Assembly: GCF_030867145.1 (NCBI RefSeq)
Contig: NC_134417.1
Location: forward strand, 8,843,577-8,907,576
Source of the DNA: Opisthocomus hoazin
Lineage: Eukaryota > Chordata > Aves > Opisthocomiformes > Opisthocomidae
Length of the DNA: 64,000 nucleotides
Direction: 5' to 3'
Part shown: positions 47,729 through 62,885 of the stretch, piece by piece
How the letters are laid out: each line of letters starts with the position of its first letter
How positions within the stretch are numbered: the first letter of the stretch is position 1
Program-made: the position numbers and the translations under genes
Notes under the pieces: generated by a model
Databases searched by the model: none
What the model saw: the letters and a program-made list of their open reading frames with translations, nothing else
What the model was told of the DNA's origin: nothing

Positions 47729-50700
47729 GTTTCTTTTCTTGTTAATTCATGCTTTTATTGTAGTGTAATTATTATAAGCAGGTCAATTAGTAAATACATT
47801 CCTTTAAGGATTTTTTTTTTCTCATTTAACAAAAGTTTTCTTCTAAAACTAAAGGGTATAACAGTATTAGTGTAAGTAGTATATCAGACCGAATCACTGA
47901 TTATGTATTAAGCAGGGTCAGTCCTGAAAACTGCTGGCTTGCTTCTCCAGATTCATGAATGAGTGTGGTGGTTGCTGCCTCTCATCGCTGTTGAAAAAGT
48001 ATGTAATGTTTTACTTGTGGTCTTATACTTCTGTTTTTGACTACTTCATGAAGCAGAATTACATATAAACCGAACAGCTGCTATGTGTGTGCAGAAACAT
48101 TCGCTTGCACAGTTTTTCTGCAAGTTGTATTCTTGCATAAATTAGTAGCTCTTTCCTCCAGGATTTAATCTGCCAACCTTTCCTGCATCACTAGTCAGGG
48201 TTTGAACACAGATTCAGCAAAAACCCCAACAGGATTATGTGAAACCAGAATGGGGATGCATGTTCTATGAGAACCTGAGTGTTTATTGCTAATCCTCAGA
48301 CTGAACCACTAAGTTAAAGATATTTTCATGTGTCATGTATTTTTATTTGTCAGCGATTAAGCAGGAGTTAGCTAAGAACGACATCCTGGTATTGTAAAGG
48401 CAGTGGACTTCTCACAGTGTCGTAGCCTAACTAATGCTTACTAAAACTACTTAGGATCCTGTTGTCCTCTGCTTTCCATTCCCTGGCCCAAAATGTTGGC
48501 TTTACCTACCCTCTTTTTACAGTCAAAAGCAGTCATCTACTTCCAAAACTAACAAGGTGACCACAAATTGTATTTCAGTGAAAATTTAAAGCCCTGGTAT
48601 AGTATTTCACAAAGTCTTTCAGAGGGTTTTTTTTTTTTATTTGGTACTTTTTAAAGGCAGAATATTAAATAGCAAACAGTGCATCCCTTTCAAGCCTTTC
48701 AAATTTGATATCCCTAAAACTTTTCATTTTCAGATTAGGTCTGCAAATTGGTTATTACTTATGTATTTTCATTTTGAGTTTTTAAAATACCATATGTTAG
48801 AGGTTCAAAATAGCAATGGTTATAGAGAAAAATGCATGTGCAAACGTTGTATCTTAATGAAAACTATCTTTTTCTTTTACAATGTCATTAAATCTGGTAT
48901 TTTTTTGGAGGCTAAATGACCCTTTATTTTAAAAACAACAAAAAAATCCACTGTCATGTTCAGCTGCATTGGTTTTGCTTGCAGTAAGAGAAAAAGATAA
49001 TTTTCTTACTGCTGGCACTCCAGTCTCAAGTTAGGGTTACGTTTTGCTTCTACATTGTCATCAAAATGTTTTTTTTTATTGGAAGCTTAGTGATCCCTTT
49101 AGCTGATTTCGATGTTCTTGTGCTGGGAATGGCAGTGATAAATCTGTTGGATGAAGGCATTCTAAACTGAAACAATGCATCACCTTTGATGCTTACCTGG
49201 AATTTTTCTCTTCAGCAACATAGCAAACAAATAAATGAAACGATGAGTTAAAATGCATCTTGTGTTCTTCAGTTATACAAGGAAAGAGGTGGAATCTTTG
49301 CATTGACATGAAGAAACTTCCTTTGTGTCGTGGTTCAGCTCTGTTGAGAACCACTGTCCTACAAAGATATTGGAACTTATCCTTCTAATGAGCATACTAG
49401 AATATATTTTTCTTGCTTGTTCAAAAAGGGGCTGCACTTTTCCCACTTCCAATTACAATGGTAATTACAATTAGTTACAAGCATTAGATACTCTGTAAAT
49501 ATCACAGTCTGAAATCAGTTGCCAAATTGTTAGAGACTGGCACAGGAGCACTCTCTTGCGAAAGTTTGCTGTCTCCTAACTATAAGATTTTGAAGAAAGA
49601 AAAATGGAGTCTTATTTGGCCTTTAAGGCAAGAACCTGCATTTGTACAAGATACTTTTTATCCTTAAAAAATTGAGTTTTAAGTGAAAAAAAAAATTTGT
49701 AATTGTTAATTCTTAAAAGAGACTTTGAAATAGATGACTTGTAACAGCCTCACTTGACTGAAGGAGAAACTGAAATGATTAGCAATTTGCTCAGGGTAAC
49801 AGATGCACATCAGAATAGTTCCAAGAGCTGGGTGCTTACTTTTCTGAACCAGGGTGACATTCCAAAGTGTTTCCCCTTAGTCTGTCATGTTGGAGTGTTC
49901 CAACTCTTGTGTTAGACTCTTTCTTGTGATGGAGCCTTTATGAAATGGTGAGCGTAGCACAATTTGTGGTTTGCAATTCAAAGCAAACATTTCCAGATTT
50001 GGGGGTTACGTGCAGGGCTTCAGGTGAGCCAGAAGACAGAGCTTCACATGAGACCTTGGCGTGGTTATTTTAGAAATGGTGGAAAAGGTTCCTCTCTCCT
50101 TCTGAGGTAGGAGTAAAACTGTTGGGATAAGTGCAAAATCAGCTGGGAAGTTGCTATTCTAGAAGGGCTTAGTGCCTCTCTAACCAAGGAAACTTATGAA
50201 ACCCAGATAGAATATTTTTGGACAAGCTCAATTGTTTGTCAGAGAGGGAATTTCTTTGGAGAACATTTTTCCAAAAGATACTAGATCAGTTGCCTTAATT
50301 TTTGGCTTGTAACAGTGTTTGGTTAAATTATCTTTCTACTTTGTAGGCACAGGGAAGTTCTCCAGCGTTATAAGCAGAAAAAAAATGTGTGTCCCCCACT
50401 ATTGGGCCAGAAAAAATTGTAGTAAAATTTGTAATTTTTTGAAAAATGGGTAAAACTATGTTGTGTGAACTCTAGATTCAGCTTTAAAACATCATATTCT
50501 ATGTTGCTATCAACAACAGTGTAATTTTTCTGGACTGTAGTACCTGTACATGGTTATTTTGATTAAGTAACCTTGAGTGACAGTCTGAGAACAGAAGTCT
50601 CTTCAAATGGTTACTGAATTTGGCTTTTACCCTATTGAAGGTGTTTTTTTTCATTTGTCATCGATTTTTGTCTTTGATCTGAAAACTAAAATGTATACAC

Positions 50701-52345
50701 TTCAATTTTTTATTTTTAAGTTTTAAGTCCCTTTCCCCTCTGCTGCTTGATTCAGCGAAGTCCCTGCTGTGAAGAGCTCCTGTGCTTTGTTTGAATGTGT
50801 GTCTCTGGGTGCTTGGCAGAAGAGACTGTGGTGTTGCTTGGTTCCTTCAGACTGCCTGTAACGATGCAATGGTTAACGATGAGGTTACAGCAGCTTGTTA
50901 GGGAAGAAGGTGATGGTGAAATAGTTTTGTTTGGAGTTTTAAGAAATTGTATGGTTTAGGGAAAAATTGAATTAATCTCATCCTACAAATGAACGATATT
51001 GGATTGATCTGTTCCCAAAAGGACCTACAAATCTAAGATTCATGAAGCAAGGCTGCTTTCCATTACTACTGAAGGATCTTATATGATCTAAATACTAGTT
51101 TTTCAACTATAGTTTCTTTTCATTAGAGTTTTCAAAGAGTCAGCGAACATAAGACATCCGCAAAGAATAGTGTGGTATTGGCACTGTATCTTATGAATGA
51201 AAATTTACTTAATTTAGAAAGAATTATCGAAGTTGTGCATCTTATGTGCACATCATTATTAGTTGCTTGATTTGTGGTATTGCTTTTAATACAGTTGTAT
51301 CAATACATTTGAAAAGTTAAATGAGTGAAGTGTATATATGGTTTATTTTGCTTCTATGCTCAAACCACTGATTTTTATAACTGGTAGCTCATTCACTGTT
51401 GCAGAAATTAATCTTCAGCAACTATGACAAGTGTCCCTGTTTTCCATAATGTTTTTAATTATTTTGTTGATTTTTTGGGATCTTTTAGATAGATGGCATA
51501 ATTTCTTGCCTCTATGGGAAAATATATCAGAAAGTTGCATCATTGTGTTCTTTAGATACAATAAATTATGCTTTAAAAAAGTCAAAGTGAATATCATGGC
51601 ATCATCAGGGACCCTGAAATAAGTTACACATCTCTTCATAGTGCTGTTGCTAGGATTTTGGGGACATTTCTCAGCCATTTTCCAGTATTTGCCAAATGCT
51701 AGTTAACTTATTGTCATATTTGTATAACAAGGGTGTCCATTGCATACTGGTACTGAGGCTGAAATTGTAAGATTGATGGGAAGTCCGTAGGAATAAAAGA
51801 ACCAGCACAGTTGTGTCATGTACAGGGCCTTCGTGGAGGAGGGTTACAGCTTCCTTCTCTTACGTAGATGTCCCAGTCTGTGTAATGTTTGGAAAGCATG
51901 TCAACAGACTTAGTGATCGGGGTTCCCACGTGCAGAGCGGTGGCATTATCCTTGTGTCCTCAGGGCTTGGATGGAGGTTGATGACTTACAGTCAAAGGTC
52001 GTAAAGATTGCTAGTGAAGACACGCATGTAGGTGTGCTGGTGTGGTTGGAGAGATTCTTTTAAATTGTGTAATCGCGTAACATTTTCAGATAAATACATG
52101 CCATTCGCATGTCATTTAATTAAAAACTCGGGTCCTGAATTCTTTAGGTTCTGTGTTTGTATTGTGTAGCATCCAAAGAAATGAAAGTACTAGTAAGTAC
52201 TGCAGTCTGTTAAATAGGAATGGAAGAGTTTTTCCTCAGGTATTGGTGTCTTGTTTCTTATATGTTAGGGGTTAAGAATTTTAGCCTAATTTCTGCATAA
52301 AAATACCTACTTAGATATGGGTTGCAATAATATGTTTGAAAATAA

Positions 52346-52924
<579 letters not shown>

Positions 52925-55545
52925 TAAGTTTCTCTACTCAGATGAAGCAGCCGTGAAAAGAGTTAAATTATCTAATTCCCAGTCTTTCATTACGCAGCAT
53001 TTAAAACAAATCTAAACCTTCGTTTTTGCCTGCTTGAGTAGATACCCTTTTTTGTGGTTTCAGCCAAAGAAAAAAACAAATATGTTTTAGGTATTTGTTT
53101 TTAATATTTAGCTGATGATGTAGCCGACTTTAAAGTTTTCCTTTTAGGTGAATTAAAAAAAAAAGTCTCCCTTTGTGTTATTCTCAACTATAATCAGATA
53201 AATATAGAAAAATTACTAGATGCCTATACTCACATGTGCCTTTCCAGTGAAATTAACTGTAAATTAAAGATTTACTTTTTTGCCCTGTGAATTCAGGGCT
53301 TAAATTTGGAAAAGGATTGCACAGACTTTGATTGGAAGAGTTTTTTTTTCCTTTTTTTGTCTTTCAGTCTCCTTTAAGGTGAACTACTTCTCTGCTAATC
53401 TGTTATCGTGGTAAGGGGGGGGATGTAATTTCAGTATAAAACTGTGGTGTTTCAAGGCACTGCCTTTTTATGGTGTTCTAAGTTCTGGCCTGTATTGTCA
53501 GTTACTGGTTTTTATTTGTTCGGAGGCATTAAAAAATGCAATTTTGCCTGAAGAGGCAAGTCAGGATACCGTTAACAGGATACATGTATACATGCAAATA
53601 TATGTTAAAGGTCTACACTTCTGTATTAGAAGTTGTTAAGTACAAGCTATAAAGACAATTTTCAGTGAAGATTAGTTTTGCTGCAGAAGAAAACTTTATT
53701 TCTCCATATAATAAAGGGTTCCTTAAATAACTGCTAGTTATAATTCTGATACAGGAGTATAATGTTTAAGGTAGAATTTGGTTAATATCACAATACATGG
53801 CAAAGTTTAGTTCTGTTAAAATCTTTATGGAAGCCTTAATTGTTAGTGAAACTTCCTCCCAGCTATGGAGTTGTTTCTTCAGTATGGAGGAAAGGCTGGG
53901 AGAAATGGGTGCATATGATCTTTAATGCACATTTTGCTGCCTCGTTGCCCTATAAAGAAACAGAGAGGTCATGTTGTACAAAGTGGGCTTCTGAGCATAA
54001 TCAGTATTTTGGCAGCCCATGATCTGTGCTCTGTTTTTCAAACATAATTAGTAACGTAAAACTTAAGAACTTAGGAGTTTTAGCCTTTTCAGTTATGCAA
54101 GCAAAGTATTCTGAATATTGGAAAGCTGAAGAATGTTGGTGTTGACCTACTTAAATTACTTGTTTCTAAGTATTTAAACTTAGAAATGACCTCAGTTAGG
54201 TAATTTTGTCTAAGCTTGACACAACAGTTCATTATGGTCCATTGCCATTCTTGCCCTCAAATTACTTTGTTCCAAGTTGTGGCGTTATCCCAGAAGTCTA
54301 TTTTTAATATCTTTTTCCATTAAGGAATACAGTGTTTCATAATACCTCATAACATGTTTTAGCAAGTGAGGAAAACTGGAAAATTTCACAAGATACGTTG
54401 TTGATTCTAGATGTCAGCGTTCTTTTCCTTCGACTTTTGTCTTTTATGAAATACATCTTTTTACTGCCTGGTTCCTTTTAGTAAAGGCAACTTGTTAAGG
54501 TTTATTTGGTGCAAATTTTCGAAAAGCTGCATGCATGACAGTTTTAATTCTTAGATATCGTGCATGTAATTTCTGTATCTTACAGGAGTTGTAAAACTTG
54601 TTGATTATTTTTTCACTTTCGGAAATTGAACACAGTGATGGAAATGATTGACACATTTTTCTGAGGTCACCTGCAACTCAGAGGCAGATCTGAATGTAAA
54701 TTGTGGATCTGTGTACTGAATTGCATGACATGTTAGAAAATGTCTCTCTGTGCAAATTGCAATGGGCTAGATAGCCTAATTAATGACTCATTAATTCATG
54801 GGGTAAATATGTATCTCAAAAAAGTAAGCTTCTCATTCTTAGGAGAACTAAGTGAGCTAACACTTCTGGCTAAAATAATTTTAAGCTAGATATTTAACAT
54901 CTTTAAAATCAGATACTATGTTAATTTATTGAGAGCAGTGATATCCCAGATAACCTGTAATTTGTTGAGTTTTTGTGATATTATGTTATTCAAAAGATTT
55001 ATTTATACCTGTGTAGTTGTCAGAGTAACCAAAATTAACAGATATTAATAAAATATAAATATTTCGTTCTATTTACTTGTTGCATTTTTATTATTAATTT
55101 TATTATTGATAAAAAATACAAATTTTATTACCCTTTCATATGTAGTCAGTTTTTCTGCTTCCTTCTGTAGTGTCCTTTAATACACGGACTGGAGAGCATA
55201 CCTACTATTAATTTCATAAAATACGTATTTAAATCAGGATAAAATAATGTTGAATATACTTCAGAGATTAAGATGTAATTAATTGGAAAAACTAATTAAT
55301 TTAAGCAGAGCTTAAATTTTTGCTGCCCAAATGATGAACTTTATTCTGCTGGTTGATTTATTATATGTCGTCTTAGTTACAGGTTATATTGTTATGTGCT
55401 TGCTTTTATGGATTGGTATGTGGATTTTGCTTTGTTTGTATGTGTTCTTTTGTTGGTTTTTTTTGGGAGAGGAGTTGTTTGTGTTTTTGGGGGGTTGTTT
55501 GTTAGTTTTGTTCTGTTAAAAAAAGAGTTTGTAACCAAGAACAGG

Positions 55546-55601
55546 ATTAATAATAAATAAATACATAATAATATATATAATAATATAATATTAATAAATA
55601 A
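55546..55601. repeat. (TAA/TAT)n AT-only simple repeat
   Basis: About 56 bp of ATTAATAATAAATAAATA-type sequence is almost free of G and C. It is an ordinary microsatellite-like tract in intron DNA. Confidence 0.85.
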
Positions 55602-56324
55602 GACCTAGTGAGGGAAAAGCAAACCCGATTTTGGCAAAGGAGGGTGATGCATCTACAGCCTGTGAGACTTGGGTGAAAGAGTAAGCATATGGGCAAGCAT
55701 TTGGGAATTCAGAGCGTTGCTCGTTATAGCCGATACTGAGACTTACTGTGGAGTTGCAGAAAGGTTCTTGCCATGGCAGGTCATTGAGCAGTAAAAGAGT
55801 AGCTTATGGTGTTGAAAAACATAGGGTGCTATGTAAATAATATTTTAGGGTGGGATATTTCAGAAGTGTTCAGATGCAATCTGTGTTTCCATGTGAAAAA
55901 GTCCAAAAATGGATATTTCAAAATACCTTTGTATTATTTTTAGTAAATTTCTCACAAGGAAATGTATTTAATTTGTGATCAGTTGTTTCCAAATGGTAGT
56001 CAAGGCTCTTCAAGCCTTAGAAGCTACTTTTAGGAAGACCTTGAAAGGTAACTGAGGTTAGGTGGTTTAATGACTCTATGCATGCCTGCTTTTTTTTGAC
56101 AACATTTTATGATACCTTCACACTAAAAATGTGAAGAAGGTTACCCTAGAATCCAGATGAAAGAAATGCTCACTGTGCAGCAAGTGTTTAGTCTTTATAC
56201 TTTGCTGGATTTCCAAATATTAATACAGTACTGATACTTAGTAACATTTACCAATGCATTAAATAGATCTATATAACTCCAATATTTTTCAGAAGTTGCA
56301 GTTTCGGTACGTTTAAAAGCTGGT

Positions 56325-56338
56325 GCACCAGAGGGCAG
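56325..56338 (+). promoter_or_regulatory. CTCF-like binding site in ACSL3 intron
   Basis: GCACCAGAGGGCAG matches CCASYAGRKGGCRS at 13 of 14 positions (G for C at position 1), within AT-rich DNA. It has the same orientation as the CTCF-like site at 10214, so the two would not form the convergent pair typical of a loop. Occupancy is unknown. Confidence 0.45.
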
Positions 56339-59287
56339 TGTTTTTCTATTTAATGTAGTAGTCAGAGGTGCTGTCTCTTCTGATTTAGCGTTTGGTTTTA
56401 TCTGCCTGCTTAACCAGTTCTCTATAATCTTGATTTCTTGGGCCCTTCTCTTGCAAACTCTTGGACAGTTATTTTCTTTACACGTGCAAGTAGTTATCTA
56501 GCAGAAGTAAGTTCCAAAAGTTGTAAAATCAAACGTGTGTGAGCGTTTAAAAGATTATGGCACTTAACATCAGTCTTTGCAGCTGTTTACAGTAGAAACT
56601 GTGCATTGGAAAATATTAGCGAATGCTACTGAGGGAAGGGCCAAGAAGGGGGATGAATTTGGAGATGTACTCAAACAGAAGGAAGGAGGAGAGAAACCAT
56701 AACTTGCTCTGTGTCCTGCAGAAGCAGCATGTAGGGAAATGCAGAAGAATGGGACACAGGGCAGAGGCAGTGTATTAGTGTGTCATAGGGAGGGAGTAGA
56801 GGAGAAACGCTGGCCTTGGGGAGGAAGGGAACGTGGGAATTTAAATACATGGAAGGCAGTAGGAAAAGTAAAACTCGAAATAGCTGCATTGAAAAAGGTC
56901 TCATCTGCTCTCACTTGTCAGTGTTCAGAAATATAACTGTATTTCTATATGTAGAAAAATAACTATAACTAACAGTGCTGTACTTCCTTTTGGTAGGTTT
57001 TCTAACCTCTTAAGAAAGGAAAGCACCAATAAGGCCTGCTTTCACTGCTTGATATCAAACTTGTGTAAGCAATGAGGATACATCATTTAAGAGAATAAAA
57101 AAGGGAAAAAATCAGAATCACAGGTGTTATTCAGAAAGCTCCATCTTTGACCTTTTAATCATTTATTATTTCAACTATAGTGAGTTGTATAGTGGATGGT
57201 GGAAATTACCAAAACCTGTTCATTTACGGATTGCAAACTTACCAGAAACAGTAACAAGAGTCTGCTTGTATTTCTTTGCTTAATTATCTGACGGCAGCAT
57301 CCCTGTGGCCATGCGGTAGGTAGAGTGCAGTGGTGGAAAGGTGGTCCATTTCTGTAAGTTGTTTTCAGCTGATGAGCTTGTCAAGAATTCCCAAGTCTGC
57401 CAAAAATACTGCGTTTGGGGAAAAATGTCCCAAAGTGGAATTAAAATTCCAAATTACTGAAATTTGGATGGACAGGAAGGGGCGCAATGTTTTCTTTGGA
57501 ATCAGTAAAAGTTTTCCACACAAGAAATCTCTCGGTGTGTGGAACCCGAGAGGAACTGGCGGGCCCTTTGGATGGGGGCTGTGGCGACAGGCACCGGGCG
57601 CAGGGCGAGCCCTCTACCCTGCTGCTGGGATCCGCTTGCCGGCTACAGCAGTGAAAGTCAGTGTGGCCTTTCCGCTCCAGTAAGGTTTTTAGCTCTGAAA
57701 CAGCGTGCTTGCCAGCGAAGCTGAGCTGTAAATAAAACCGGAAAACCTGAACAGATACTGGTGTGAGAAATGTTTGTCTTCTGGTGAATTTGCTACCTAT
57801 TGTTATTGTTGGCAAGAATTGTTTTTTGGGTTTGGCAAGTCAGATTTACCCATGAAGACATTTGTGAGATTTCCAAGCAGCTGTGTATATACCCATCCTG
57901 AGTCAAAAAGTTTGGTTCTGCAAAACAAGTAGATTAATGAGCAATGTAAGGCTGTAGTGGGGACAACTCAGTTACCCAGTAGTAAACTTCTGCAGTCTGA
58001 AAAAGTGTTTAGATAAATCTATTGGATTTTATTTTTGTATTAGAGTTTGAGAGAGGTTTTAAAATTTATTTTATTAAGGAAGTGCATGTGGAAATGCAGA
58101 CTCATTAGAAATGTAGTTACATGCCAAAAAGTTGTTAGATTTTACAGCCCACAAGTTTGAAATTCAGTTAAAGTTGATAAATGAAATCTGGAAAACAGAG
58201 TGGAGGGAGGAGGGAGAAGTTTGCTTTTCTAGCTTTCTTTTTTTTTTTTTTTTAATTTATTGTTTGCTTGCATTTATTACTAATGCTATGTAGCCAAAGG
58301 AAATGTTCAAAATAACTAATAAAAATTAGTTTTCACAATTGTTAGGGTGCTTGTATAACTAGACAGGTAAGGTATAATAATTTGAGCATGGATTTTCAGT
58401 GCAAAACATCATCCTTGTACTATATCTGTATATGAAAATTTCTAGGATGCCATCAAAGAAAGAATGTACCACAAAATGAGAAAAATAGTACTGTAGGGTG
58501 CAAGTGCGCACATAGAAATCTATGATGGACTTGAATTTACAGTTCACTCTCTGATTTCACTGTGCACCAGCATTCCCATATAGAAGAAAAGTGAGATTGC
58601 TTAACTTTTTCCATGTGACTTGTCAGTACTAAGATTTGCCAGTAATTGCCAGTCCAGTCTTCTGTCCCATGTTTGTTTAGCAGTAAAAAAGAGCAAAAAG
58701 ATTACTCCTCTTCCCCCTGACGTGTGTTTTGGAACAAACGAAGGGAAGGGGATTTCACAATTTCTGACTGAGGACTCATTGATTTCTGGATTCCAGTTCC
58801 CTGCCCCCCCCCCTTCTCTTTTTATAAGAACAAACACCTACATATCATATTTGTGAGGGGAATCGTAGCTCATACATCCAAGAAAGCAAATACAGAGTAT
58901 ATATTGTACTAGCTAGTGCTTGTCACCCTTTATTTAAAATAAAACAAAACTTTGTAAAAAAAAGCTAAAGGCATATGTGTTAGATAACCACGACCTTTCA
59001 GAGGGCTTCTGAAGCTACGAGATATGGTGGGAACCATGTGCTTTCCTAATGTGAAGACAGAAGCTGAGGTGATAACATGTGTGGAGATATTACAGTATTT
59101 TGTGTTGGAACTTCCACAGTCCCTGTAGTTTTTGGCAAGAATATTATTCATTATCTTGAATAGACTCCTTCTAGAATTTAAGCAACTTTTACTTCAAACA
59201 TCTGTGGTTTCTTCACGTGCATGAAGATGTAGTAGGACATGTGTTAAGGATTTTCATTTTCTAAATTGAATTTATTATTCTTACTAG

Positions 59288-59500
<213 letters not shown>

Positions 59501-60385
59501 TGATCTTACAACAAAATCTGAAAACAAACCTTTTTCTTCCTTCCCTTTACACACTAAAAAAAATTTATATAAAGTTTACATGGGGCATTTAAAACTACAA
59601 ATAAAAAATACTGCTTGAGGTAGAAACTGCACTTTGTAGTGTTTTGCCATACTGAATGGAGAAACATGCGTCTGTTTGCAGCTGGAGTATGGTTTCAGTA
59701 AGTGTATCTTGCTCAATGAATTTATGAGAGGTTTATTGTCTTTTAATCTCAAATCAGTACAGATTCCCGAGTTTCTAAGAACAAACAAACAAAAAATCAC
59801 ACATGAATTCATTGACTCGGTTTCAGGAGTTGACGTCAAACCTTCATCTGTGCCTGTAAGTTTTGTTTGAACTGGATATTTTGTCAACTCTTCAATTTTG
59901 ATTTTGGTTAGAGTTTATCATATTGTTATGATAAACTAAACTTCACTTTCTGAAAACCAAAAAGAAAGGAGTAAGTCCTGAGCTTATTTTGGACAGCTCT
60001 TTTGAATTAAAAAGTTGCTTGGTAACTCCTTTACCAGATTGTAAGTGATTCCTTAACTCAAACCTTAGGCTAAGCCTTATGCATTTTTTCTATTTTTACA
60101 TTTTTCTTTCTTCTCTCTGCCTCTTGACTTTCTGATAGTCCATTGCATGTCATATAATACATCCTAATTTAACCCGAATGCCAATTTGAGACTATGCTCT
60201 AGGACAAGTTTGAGTCCCTAGTTATTACTTCAGGAACCTTAAGACTCTGTTTAGTTTTGGTGAGCTATTTAAAGTCAGTCTCACGCTCATCCGTAGTGTC
60301 TGGTTTAATCATACACTAACTGGATCCTTAACCCTGGCAGTGGACTGAGACAGAGTTCTCTGACCTGGACGATACTCCTCATTTT

Positions 60386-60705
60386 CATAGAATCATAGAA
60401 TCACTAAGTTTGAAAAAGACCTCCAAGATCATCAAGTCCAACCGTCACTCCAACACCACCACGCCTGCTAAACCACGTCCTGATGTGCCATGTCTACACA
60501 TTTTTTGAACACCTCCAGGGATGGTGACTCCACCGCTTCCCTGGGCAGCCTGTTCCAATGCCTGACCACTCTTTCAGTAAAGAAATTTTTCCTGATATCA
60601 AACTGAACCTCCCCTGATGCAACCTGAGGCCATTTCCTCTTGTCCTATGGCTAGTTATTTGGGAGAAGAGACCAACACCTACCTCACTTACAACCTCATG
60701 GAGTG
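60386..60705 (-). mobile_element. CR1 LINE, short 3' fragment of a different subfamily
   Basis: This copy lies in - orientation with its 3' end at the left, starting with catagaatcatagaatcac, a tandem 10-bp-type CR1 end. Diagnostic words follow: ctccaagatcatcaagtcca, then ccctgggcagcctgttccaa at about 60540, then ctcttgtcctatggctagtt. The 3' end differs from the 41.9- and 43.6-kb copies, indicating another CR1 subfamily. The right boundary is approximate. Confidence 0.93.
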
Positions 60706-61724
60706 GAGTGTTTCATGGAGTGACCAGAAGAGAAGTGTCTTTTGGGCTCTTCTGTCCGATGACAGTCTTGGTCCCATTCTGTAACTTCTAGTTACTTATC
60801 CTTTAGTCTTCTGCTGTTTTATTGTGGAGACTACAAACTGTGCTGGGACAGAGCCGAGTCTGCTCGGGGAGGAGAAGGTGCTTGCTGGCAGGGTGTGTGC
60901 ACCGGGCAATTGCAGGCTGGGTTGGAGGTACCTTTGAGTAGTGGCAGAATAGGATGGACTGGCTGAAGGTGTCCTTGCACAGCTTCATTTCACAGCACGG
61001 GGCACAGACAAATGCAAAGCGAAGTCTGCTCCCCTTTCATTTGAGTTATGTAGAGGGCCACAACTGTGTCCAGGGTCCCTCTGCCACGGTGGAAGGCATG
61101 CTGTATACCCTAACCTAGTCTGAGCGTAGGCAGAAGGGTATGCGTAGGAGCTCTAGGCCTGTTTTTCTTGCTGCAAAACCTATTGAGTGCTGATCTCAAC
61201 TTGGTGTAGGAATTATTATCAAGTGTCTCTTTCATCATCACTCGTTAATGTGTTGTTCACCGAACTGTAAGCCCAGCCTGGCTGGGTTCTTTGGTGTTCT
61301 CAGGGGGGGACATTTCTCATTTTCCCACAGGGCACTCTAGAAGCTGCTGTTCCTTGCAGGCTTTGGTCTCTTCTCTCCCATGCCACATTCACCCTCCTTT
61401 GATAAGAGACAGGCTGTAAAAGCCAGATGTGCAGAAATTCCTGGTTTACTACCTACCTACACTGAAGATGTATATCAGTTAGACTTTTTTCAGATTTTGG
61501 AAGTAAGCCTAACAAGAAAATTGGATCCTAAATGGTCCCTCTCTCTGCTCTAAGCATCACTCTGTTTTAGTTTGAGACATTCACGAGTATATAACAGTTT
61601 TCATTTAAATTAGTCTTTACTATGGGTCTGTGTGGTTATTTTGTGTATACGCTTAACGCTGTATTATTCCCTCAGTTTTCAGGGTGGAGTTGGTTACTAG
61701 ATATACTGGCCTAGCCCATACCAT

Positions 61725-62885
61725 TTCAAAATCAGCCTGCTTGCCTTGTATGATGACTGGCTCTGTGGACAAGGATACAGTGGCTATATTGTATACTGTG
61801 ACTTTAGCAAGGCCTTTGACTTGGTTTCCCGTAGTATCTGTACATCCGGACTATTTAGCTAGAGACTGAATAAGTAGCTGGTAAGATGGGTGGAAAACTC
61901 ATCGGTCTGTTGGCTGAAAGGATTGTGATCAGTAGGACAAAGTTATCTGCCAGCTCTTGGGGATTGATACGGAGTCCAATACTGTTTAATGTCTTTATTG
62001 GAGATCTGGATGATGGGACAGAGTGTAGACACAGCAGGTCACAGCCCATGGTGAGCTGGCGGGAGCAGGCAGTGCACTGGAAGGTGGGTCTGATGCTCAG
62101 AGGGGCCTGTCAGCTGGAGAAGTGGGCTCTTGGAAACCTCATGGAGTTCAGCGAAGGCAATTACAAATTCCTGTATGCGTGCTGGAATAACCTCATGCAC
62201 CTGTATGGGCTGGGTACAACTGGATAGAGAGCAGCTTTGCAGAAAAGGACCTGGGGGTCATGGTGGGCAGTGAGTCAACCATGAGTACGCAGTGCCTTCT
62301 TGTAGTGAAGGCCAGCAGCATCCTGGGTGGTAGTGGCGTGAGTGTAACAGGTAGGTCCCGGGACATGGTCCTTCTCCATTTGCAAGCTGGTGAGACCACA
62401 TCTAGAGTACTGTGTCCAGTTTTGGGCTTCACAGTAGAAAAAAAGACTTTCATGTACTGGAGAGAGTCCAGTGGAGGGCTGCCAAGATGCTGAAAGGGTT
62501 GGAGAACGTGACATGTGAGAAGAGGCTGATAGAGTGGGGTCTGTTCAGCATTAAGATGAGTGAGTTGAGATTGTGTTGCTGCCTAAAACTATCTAATGGG
62601 AGCGCACAGAGAGGGTGAAGCTAGACTCTGCTCAAAGGTGTGTTTTGATAAAACTGGATGCAACAGGTACAAGTTTTACAATGCAACACAGGAAAATTTG
62701 ATTACCTGATAGGACAAACATCTTCATTGTGAGGGTGATTAAATACCAGAACAGGAGCCTAGAATGCTTGTGAAATCTCCATCCTTGGAGATACTTAAAA
62801 ACGGACTGGCCATGGCCCTCTGCTCTGATGAACTGTTTTGTCCAGGTGATCTTCCCAGGTGCCTTCCAACCTAATTTCAGTGGTA
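61725..62885 (+). mobile_element. CR1 LINE, ancient degenerate copy spanning reverse transcriptase
   Basis: About 1.2 kb of decayed CR1 lies in + orientation. Traces in order are SKSACLP and GSVDKDTVAILYTV at about 61729-61800 (compare the CR1 block [20 protein letters not shown]), then SPILFNVFIGDLDDGTE at about 61977-62025. NLMEFSEGNYKFLYACWNNL and MHLYGLGT lie near 62139-62214, and [18 protein letters not shown] near 62457-62510. The 3' end is around 62860-62885 (gccttccaacctaatttcag). The FADD catalytic box is lost and stops and frameshifts abound. Length and order show it once carried much of pol. It is older than the copy at 43.6 kb. Confidence 0.85.
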
